Source: Branchiostoma floridae
Lineage: Eukaryota; Chordata; Leptocardii; Amphioxiformes; Branchiostomatidae
NCBI RefSeq assembly: GCF_000003815.2
Contig: NC_049997.1
Location: forward strand, 13,793,533-13,857,532
DNA length: 64,000 nt
Direction of reading: 5' to 3'
Under the pieces are notes generated by a model, which was not told the DNA's origin, ran no database searches, and worked only from the letters and a program-made list of their open reading frames with translations. This document shows positions 57,901 to 64,000 of this stretch, in pieces. The position numbers were made by a program, and so were the translations under genes. The stretch's first letter is position 1. Every line of letters begins with the position of its first letter.

Positions 57901-59576
57901 AACTCGCTCCACCTGGGGAGGGATACATCAAAGGGAATTTCGGGTTCAGTTGGTCTGGGTACGTACCCTGGAGACCCCAACTCTTCATCTCTCTGGGGGT
58001 CACTGTACGTTTCTTTGAGATGCAACTCCAAATCTTCCCTAGAAATCTGGAGAGAGCCTCCTTTCTTTTCCTCAAGCAAGTTTCTGGCGAACTTGTATGG
58101 GTTTTTGAAGAACTGGTTCCTCTCTTTGGCTTTCCTTTTACGCTTCCTTCTGAGTCTCTCGGCTCTCCTAAGGCTTTTCAACTTCACTTTAATCTCTTCC
58201 CATAACTGCTCTAGACCTTCCTTCTCTTCTTGCTTTGCTTTACGCCATCTCTTCCTCAACTGGCGACGTCTGCGGACCAAAGTTGTAATCTCTCTCTCTC
58301 TGCGACTCGTCTGTTTTTCCCGGGCCTCTTTTCCCTCCTTCTTGTAAGTGCCGAACCTTTCGCTGCAGTAGCTGTATACTAAGTTGCCGAACTGGTTTAG
58401 TTTCCTCTCTACGTCTCCTTTCAGCCCCTGCTCGAGGATCAGATGTAAATCGTCATCTAACTTCTCCCATTCTTCCTTGTTATTCGCCCTTGGCCACTTA
58501 ATCTTCTCTCTCCTCTCTGGGGCTGGTTCTTGTGGACGGGGAGTTGTCCCTGCTACTACTTCCTGCTGCGAGACTGGCTCTACTCTAGGTTCTGGCACTT
58601 CTGGCACTGTCCGGTCTCTGACTTCATCTACTGACACCAGGGGGGTACTACTACTGCCCTGGCTTGGTGCTTCACTGGTGAGGTCTTGGGTTCTGTGGGT
58701 AGACACCTGCCCCATGTCCTCTTCCGTCTGACCAGTTGACACTGTGCGGGTGTGTTGCCTCTTACCCTGGCAGTTCGTTCTCCCCTGATGAATTCGGAGG
58801 CCCCTATAGGTGGTGTCTTTCTTCCATCCGCAGCTGCAAGTCCTCATCACCACTTTTCTCTTGTCGATTGCCGTTTGGAGGCCGCTTCGGACCCTGGTCG
58901 TTTCCGTTCTATCTGTCCCAACAGGTTCATCTTCCATCCCGGCTCTCGCCGAACCAACGGGCTGTTTCTTCCTTTGTCGACTTGTTGTAATATGCTGGGT
59001 GACCGCTTGTTGCAGTCCGACAAGTTGGGCCACGGACCCTTTGTCCCCGGTGCATGTCTCTCCACGCTGTCTCTGGTCTTTCCCAGTCGCCAACTGGTCT
59101 TCCCCAGTCGCCATCCAGTCTTTCCTGGCTGCCAACAAATGTAGTTGAGTCTAAAGGTCCTGGGTTGGAATCCCTAGCAGGTCCCAATGTTTTGTCCTTG
59201 GTAAGGCATACAATTTTTCCTCCACCCAAGTCAAATTGAGTGCCTAGTTTTGTTTAGAAAAACACACCACACATATTTAAAAGAGTAAGGGTCCTTCCCA
59301 GTGTGAATGGATCATACCTTACAGTCTGGTCTTGTACTTACATTACAAAACTGGACCAGGTGTATTATGCCTAAGACAGCTTGCGTACCTGCTATGCTAT
59401 ACAGAAAAAAGAAATTATTATGTTTTGGTATGTAAATGAGGGGAAATTTGGATTTTTTTGCCTTACATATAATTCTGTTTTTTTTGTCTCCAGAGTTGCC
59501 CATGTATTTAGAGATTGTCCGGTTGCGTAAGAAGATGGCACTGGCCAAGCTGGGCTGTCTACAGACGATGGGCTGA
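48998..59576 (+). CDS. RAB3IP: RAB3IP/Rabin8-type Rab guanine-nucleotide exchange factor, complete, 9 coding exons
   Basis: Sec2-family GEF. In vertebrates Rabin8 activates Rab8 for vesicle transport and cilium growth; the paralogue RAB3IL1 is an equal possibility, so amphioxus may have the single ancestor. Exons: 48998-49336, 49805-49900, 50270-50347, 50860-51099, 51623-51751, 52081-52160, 52863-52962, 53269-53335, 59494-59576. All are GT-AG; total 1212 nt, 403 aa. The Sec2 coiled coil (about 95-190) includes [28 protein letters not shown] and MVREAN. The C-terminal region includes [16 protein letters not shown] and [11 protein letters not shown], and the end [12 protein letters not shown] matches Rabin8. 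The last intron (6.2 kb) holds nested transposons. Confidence 0.95.
49515..49698. mobile_element. MITE family M, copy 1 (RAB3IP intron)
   Basis: Inverted ends 'agttctcctttatccgtgaggtaacct' and 'aggttaccccgcagataaaggtgaact' surround an AT-rich middle with 'gccctaaata'. The same ends occur at 52550 and 62300. Confidence 0.75.
50375..50815. repeat. Duplicated segment, copy with MITE inside
   Basis: Second copy of 47935-48200 in RAB3IP intron 3, interrupted by the 178-bp element at 50557-50734. Confidence 0.8.
50557..50734. mobile_element. 178-bp MITE with CAGT ends and TA target duplication
   Basis: Ends CAGTCAAACCTGT and its complement, flanked by TA at 50555-50556 and 50735-50736, as in Tc1/mariner-type transposons. 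The interior repeats 'ggccactatagacaggtggcc'-like words. A worn relative lies at about 56300-56455. Confidence 0.8.
52550..52800. mobile_element. MITE family M, copy 2 (RAB3IP intron)
   Basis: Ends 'ccagttcacctttatccgcaggtta' and 'ggttaccctgtggataaaggggaact'; the middle has 'ttatccctaaataccttg' and its inverse. Confidence 0.75.
53615..54499 (-). pseudogene. R2/Hero-like ORF, C-terminal part: zinc knuckle and restriction-like endonuclease
   Basis: The zinc knuckle [18 protein letters not shown] is followed by the nuclease core RPDIVLW...[13 protein letters not shown], the R/K-P-D...D/E pattern of R2-type restriction-like endonucleases that nick the target DNA before reverse transcription. The same frame is already open somewhat upstream of the first ATG (to about 54545). 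The stop is at 53615-53617. Confidence 0.88.
54596..54985 (-). pseudogene. R2/Hero-like ORF, middle part (thumb)
   Basis: Reading resumes just after the inserted transposon with a segment including [13 protein letters not shown], the usual thumb/linker of these elements. It is disrupted near 54560-54640 by a tract ending in (CAAGAA)n, seen from the plus strand, probably a small secondary insertion that also shifts the frame. Confidence 0.8.
54987..56800. mobile_element. 1.8-kb DNA transposon inside the R2/Hero-like element
   Basis: Terminal inverted repeats CTCTCATGTCCCTAATAAAC (54987-55006; mirrored 56781-56800), then 'gtacc/ggtat' and further 'gtacgtttatt' / 'gtatgtttatt' repeats near both ends. 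A TA flanks each side (54985-54986 and 56801-56802). No recognisable transposase; the 113-codon frame at 55943-56284 shows no known motif. Non-autonomous, probably Tc1/mariner-like by its TA target. Confidence 0.85.
56801..59138 (-). pseudogene. R2/Hero-like ORF, N-terminal part: zinc finger and reverse transcriptase
   Basis: About 779 residues are element-derived. An N-terminal zinc finger has C101, C103, H117 and C123, for DNA binding. A long Arg/Lys/Glu-rich helix region (270-345) follows, then the RT. Motif A is [13 protein letters not shown] (from about 556), motif [14 protein letters not shown] (about 612-624) and motif C FMDDV (656-660), with Met-Asp-Asp in place of the common Ala-Asp-Asp. 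The open frame runs 22 codons further (to 56733) only by reading into the inserted transposon. The coding potential is intact up to that insertion. Confidence 0.9.
59150..59245 (+). mobile_element. SINE remnant beside the R2/Hero-like element
   Basis: A box-B-like GGGTTGGAATCCC (59163) is followed by 'tgtccttggtaaggcat' and 'cacccaagt', resembling the body of the SINE at 1040. No box A is seen; the left part may have been lost at the retrotransposon insertion. Confidence 0.45.
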
Positions 59577-62500
59577 TGTCTGCTGTGTTCGTCATTCTCA
59601 ACTCAGAATACGTGACTGTAAACATGGAAGTTCCTGTAGCAGGCCAGGTAGCATGCCGTTCTGAAATACTGACAGCATTCCTGTGGTGTGTGAGTCAAAT
59701 CCTTGATGTGTAGTGTTAGAGACAACAGAAAATGAACCAGTCATTTTGTGTGAGTCTGACAGAAAATGCTCATTTGAAGAACTCACTGAAGATATGGTAC
59801 TTCTCAATATGATTGGTAAAGCAATGGTCTTTCTATAGATATAGACATTGTTTCTTGTCGGAAAGGTGTAAAAATACTGTAAATCGTGAAATGTTTGTGG
59901 TGGTTTTATGTTTCACGCTAACCTCGCCACTGCAAGTTCATGACACAGGAATATGTATTTCTGGAATATTTTTTTCTGGAATATATATTTCTATGTTTTA
60001 CAGGAGTTATACAGATTGTTTCAACTCTGGACTTAGAATGCAGCAAAAAAGTAATTTTCCATTTCTACCACAAAATGGACTGAAAATTAATGAGTTTACA
60101 GTACCCTAAAAGAGTCAGTGCGTGACTGAATATGTAAAATATCTAGCAATCAAAAAACTTAAAGTTGTACATGCAAAAAAAGCCATGGTTTTGATTTCTG
60201 TGAAGTGGTGGTGTTCTTTCATATTTTTCAGTCACTCTGTCCCCTATAGCTAGTAGTAGCCAAAGGGGCAGTCTGTCGGTCCACAAATATTGTTACAATT
60301 GATATGCTTTTTTAATTTATTGGCTTGTATAATTTTGGATTGCCATTGATTCAAACCACCAAGGAACCCAATGAATTTTCCTATTCCTTTAATGTAAATA
60401 TCTTTATTGTAAATAGAAACAAAAATTTGGTACAAACGTATAATTTGTAGTCCAGATTGTGAAGTAGTGATACAAATATAGTAGTACTTTTGGTCTATTT
60501 TCTTAGTATTTCTACCCAATGTAACATTTGTCAACAAAAAAAAACAAAAAAACACTGACTTGCTACATGTTGTTTGCATGTGACAGAAAATGTGACAAAA
60601 AATCTCCCAAGTTTAGCTTCTAAGTAAAAAACAAGGAAGCTGTCACAAGTGATTTTGTAAATGTATTTGCTACCCGTTACATGTACCTTTTTTAATTAAT
60701 TTCATGAGAATGAGGAAGATATTGCAGAAAACGTAGAGAACCATAGTAGTAGTGTCTCAAGTTAATGGCAGCCATTTTGAAAACCATGACTTTACTCCAC
60801 TGTCATCTGTATTAGGCTACCTGTGATTGGATAATATCAACAGATTGAAATGTGAAATGTATTTTTGTGCCAATGGTTGCCAGGAATACATTTCTCAACC
60901 TTTGCATGGTTTCTGTTTGTTTAGTTTTCCTCATTTTTGTAGTATCGGTAAATAATTTTTGTACACTAATACTTTACCATCACTTTAGACGCCATATTGG
61001 ATATGTCTGCAATTAACTGTAATTATAAATTTATAATCAATATTATATATTGAAAACACCTACCCTTATATGTATAGCATTAATGATATGCCCTCCAATG
61101 TAAATAACATTGTGACCTTATATATAATCAGCAAATAAAGTGGTTTGTACCTGTATATACGACTTGGTTACATCATGTGAAAAACGCCACATGTATGTAA
61201 ACAAAGACTGATCGAATCATTACCATATCTGTTTTATAGTAACAGTTGAGTGACTGTTTGAAAGCAAATGGAAATGTAAGAATCATAGCTTCAATATTGT
61301 AGCATGTTTTATGTTTCATGAGTAATTATGAACAATTTTCTTACTACTGTACCATATTTATTATGTATACAGCAAGCCGAGATTTCAGGAGATGATGATT
61401 TGTGTATGTGTAAAGCATATCAATTATGAATCATATAAAGACCAGTCTAATGAATATACTGAGTGCATGACAGACTGAATTTGCTGTATTCAGTGATGTA
61501 TCAGGGTATATAGTAATGTAATTATGCACAATGTGTTTGATTGGCTGTGCATGTGAAATTTGACTCCTCTGATTGGCTTAGAAATGACAAGGAGTCATAC
61601 ATGTAGCTTTTTAAGAACGAAAATCAAGCCTGAGAAGTTGCCTACTTGTGGTAAGAGAGCCATCCTACTGTTGTAATGATTGACTGTACAATAATGCCTC
61701 CTGTTGATCTGTTTAGGTACTGCATGGGCCTGTGTAAAATGTGTTACCCAACTGTATGATAATGTGATCTGAGATTCAGCAGTTAAATGAAGATCTTTTT
61801 TAAGTATCCACTCTTTGTTATAAAGAGTGTTATCTGCTCAATGACACTGTAATATTTCTTTGAAAATTATGAATTTGTAATTAAGAAGAATGTTTTAATT
61901 GTCACTCAGCATTTTGTCAAACCGGTTTAATTGCTATCCCACTCATCTTGAACAATTGCAAAAGACGGTGCTACCTCATTACCAGGTTGCTTCTAGGATA
62001 GCAAGTTGCCTAGTCATCATGGAATGAGGTAGATGTGACACAGCAGTAGATCTATCTGCATTTCAATATCGGCCATATTCGCTACCCTAGGTTTTGCAAT
62101 TACATACAGGTACACGAAAGAAGATAGTACAGTATGTACTAGTGTGGAGGACAACTTGATATAATGATTTTGGCTGTAAAGGGTAGCCGACATTTGCTCA
62201 ATACATGGTTGGAATATAGTATTCTTAGTTACAAAACATCATGAAAATGTTTTGGTCTTTCGCTGTAAATTTCACCATTGATGATCACAGTTGTACATGT
62301 AACACTAGTTCACCTTTATGAAGTTTATCCACAGGGTGTCCTGTATCCATTGTTGTTAAGAGCAGGGCATTTAGGGATGTGAAGTTGGCGGATGTTAATT
62401 TCAAATTACAATATTTTCAATACGTTTTCAAATGATGCAATTTGAAACCATTGTCCAACGACGTTAAATGCTGTTTTCAAAAACAACGGATATAGGTTAC

Positions 62501-62890
62501 CCCACAAGTAAAGGTGAACTAGCGTTACATGCATGGCAGTGTTTGATCTTATCTATTGACGTCCTATGGTCAGATAAACATATGCAACATATACTTGGTT
62601 ATACATCATAAGAAATATAATGCAAAGAGACAAAGTTGTATAAGTAAAAAATCATGTTATGTTAAAACTAACTTGTATGTACAGCTTCAGGATTTCTTTA
62701 TTCAAAAAGGCTTATTAGATGTGTATCATACATGTCAAAAAGGCAGCATTTTTTAAAAATCATCTTGACTATACATTTTAATTCATGAAGCTGTTACGTT
62801 GATATTCTTTGTACATATACATGTATGCAAGAACATCTACCTGTGAATCATTGTTAATCACATAATACAACCAATTTATACTCAGCCCAT
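59577..62890 (+). other. RAB3IP: RAB3IP 3' UTR and downstream region
   Basis: No further coding exons. Possible plus-strand poly(A) signals include AATAAA at 61134-61139 and near 62897. An 'actgtaaat-gtgaaatgtttgtggtg' MITE relic lies at 59876-59945, and MITE family M copy 3 at 62300-62530. The true transcript end cannot be read from the sequence. Confidence 0.5.
62300..62530. mobile_element. MITE family M, copy 3
   Basis: Ends 'gtaacactagttcaccttta' and 'aaaggtgaactagcgttac', with inner 'atataggttacccc' and 'gcatttaggga' words shared with copies 1 and 2. Confidence 0.8.
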
Positions 62891-63059
62891 GTGCCAATAA
62901 AATATGTGTAGATATACAAATGCTTAACCGTGTCAAATCTTTATTAACAAACTGTTAACTTTAATATTACATGAATAATCAATGTAGAGATTAGGTGTGG
63001 AATCCAAAATCTTATGTACAATTTGTTATTCATTGATTCTAACTTATATCATCGATATC

Positions 63060-63238
63060 ATTTGCATATTCGGAAGAAAGACAAGAAACGTTTTCACCAA
63101 TGAGCTCGCCTTATAATGAGTAATTTGCATAATCAGCTGTTGCCTTTAGCCAATGGGCTCGCATTATGTAAGATATCGTTTGCATATTCAGTGCAAGCTT
63201 TTCACCAATGAGGTCGTATTACGCGGTATCATTTGCAT
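63060..63238. promoter_or_regulatory. Alternating octamer and CCAAT array
   Basis: Octamers ATTTGCAT at 63060, 63123 and 63231 and GTTTGCAT at 63178 alternate with CCAAT at 63097, 63150 and 63205. Each CCAAT is followed by a 'g(g/c)tcg'-type word. The unit is 53-63 bases. Octamer plus CCAAT combinations are typical of histone-type and POU-controlled promoters. No gene with a start next to it is visible. Confidence 0.65.
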
Positions 63239-63335
63239 ATCTAGTGATATTTGTAGATATAGCAGGAAAAACAACATTCATCCGAAAGAGCAAACACTGT
63301 GAGCTAGCCCCTGCATTCATGTCTTGTGGGTCCAG

Positions 63336-64000
63336 CTAGCCCCTGAAGACACAGGAGTGACTGCCGTAGAAGAAATGGCGCTTACGGGCGGGGTAGGTCA
63401 ACCCATCGCGCAGGTCTGGAACTGTCTCGGGACAGGACGCAATGAACCTGGAACAGTGGAAGAAAATTATTACATCCATCATGGAGAAAACAGCTAGCCC
63501 TGATTGTCCATGTAGAAGACAATGTATTACGTTACATGTACTTCGATGAATGATGGACATCCAGGATAAGATACGCCAAAAGACAGATACTCAAGTCAAG
63601 CAACTAGATATGATTTTGGAAACGGTCATCTATCGTCAGTGACACTCAATAACTGCTGAATGAATGCTTTTTGGCGTCACATATACTGCATACTATAGAT
63701 GCTTACGGAAGAAGAACTCCAGTATGACAGATTCCAGGATTCCAAGCGCTTGGAGATGACCACACTTCTAGTGGGACAATAAATGGCAGAAAGTTGGATA
63801 TTATAAAATTTGCATTATGTGTTGAACACAACGTTATACTACCTTGTTGCCTTACCTTTGATGCATGTCAGACTTGTTCCAGTTGCCGAGTTTCAGGACC
63901 CGCTTCTTGCCAAAGAACCCCTCCGGTAGGGAGCGTGCCCTTAGCTGCGCTTTTTCCCCCTTCTTCCTCTCATTCGGGTTTTCCTTGGTCTCGTCTTCGT
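63336..64000 (-). CDS. Last two exons of an unrecognised gene (partial)
   Basis: Exons 64000-63856 (continuing off the window) and 63447-63336 join in frame (GT-AG, split Arg codon). The first encodes a very basic, charged segment (DETKENPNERKKGEKAQLRARS) and then LPEGFFGKKRVLKLGNWNKSD. The second ends the protein with PDLRDGLTYPARKRHFFYGSHS and seven more residues to a TAG stop. I do not recognise the family. There is no membrane segment or enzyme motif; the short aromatic/basic style could suit a structural or cilia-associated protein, but that is only a guess. AATAAA on the minus strand at 62940-62945 could end its transcript. Confidence 0.75.

Larger units (their letters stand above)
53400..59145 (-). 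mobile_element. R2/Hero-like non-LTR retrotransposon, split by a DNA transposon
   Basis: Antisense in the last RAB3IP intron. Order on the minus strand: zinc finger, RT (59138-56801), inserted DNA transposon (56800-54987), thumb region (54985-54640), a small disruption, then zinc knuckle and restriction-like endonuclease (to 53615), then 3' UTR. The outer limits are approximate; I found neither a poly(A) tail nor a target duplication. The single-ORF layout with a C-terminal PD-(D/E)xK-type nuclease fits R2-group elements. The assignment to Hero is from memory of its RT and endonuclease style. Confidence 0.85.

Overview
The window looks like invertebrate-chordate nuclear DNA, most likely amphioxus (Branchiostoma). 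It has small exons with GT-AG introns, single-copy metazoan genes, long introns and intergenic stretches full of many kinds of transposons. There are two assembly gaps (6266-6663 and 12002-12656). I see no prokaryotic features.

Host genes. (1) A minus-strand signal-peptide exon of a Reeler-domain, F-spondin-like protein (23260-23470); its later exons are not visible in the window. (2) A complete minus-strand deoxyribose-phosphate aldolase gene (DERA), eight coding exons between 45503 and 30715, exactly 957 coding nt / 318 aa, with both active-site lysines and the catalytic Asp. (3) A complete plus-strand RAB3IP/Rabin8-type Rab GEF, nine coding exons from 48998 to 59576, 1212 coding nt / 403 aa, with a further 5'UTR part from 48578. 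(4) The last two exons of an unrecognised minus-strand gene at the right edge (63336-64000).

Retroelements. A young Ty3/Gypsy element (35305-44647) with indistinguishable 469-bp LTRs and a 4-bp target duplication sits antisense in DERA intron 1. It carries gag, protease and RT/RNaseH/integrase. A slippery G GGA AAC heptamer with a well-placed pseudoknot accounts for the gag-to-protease switch; a second frame break separates protease from RT. A 5'-truncated L1/Tx1-like element lies at 19757-22096 with a 14-bp target duplication. A broken R2/Hero-like element (restriction-like endonuclease class) lies antisense in the last RAB3IP intron, itself split by a 1.8-kb TA-flanked DNA transposon. There are also several tRNA-derived SINEs and a retrotransposon zinc-knuckle fossil at 27.8 kb.

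DNA elements and repeats. The left third (1.8-19.5 kb) is dominated by repeats: a 105-bp minisatellite, foldback/MITE elements with 8-, 9- and 6-bp target duplications, a roughly 290-bp tandem array carrying a 20-bp perfect hairpin in each unit, and a block rich in CGGAAAG/CTTTCCG words. Other repeats include a 210-bp triplication at 26 kb, CCAAT-rich repeats at 25.5-28.9 kb, three related MITEs inside RAB3IP, and a regular octamer/CCAAT array (63060-63238) between the converging 3' ends of RAB3IP and the right-edge gene.
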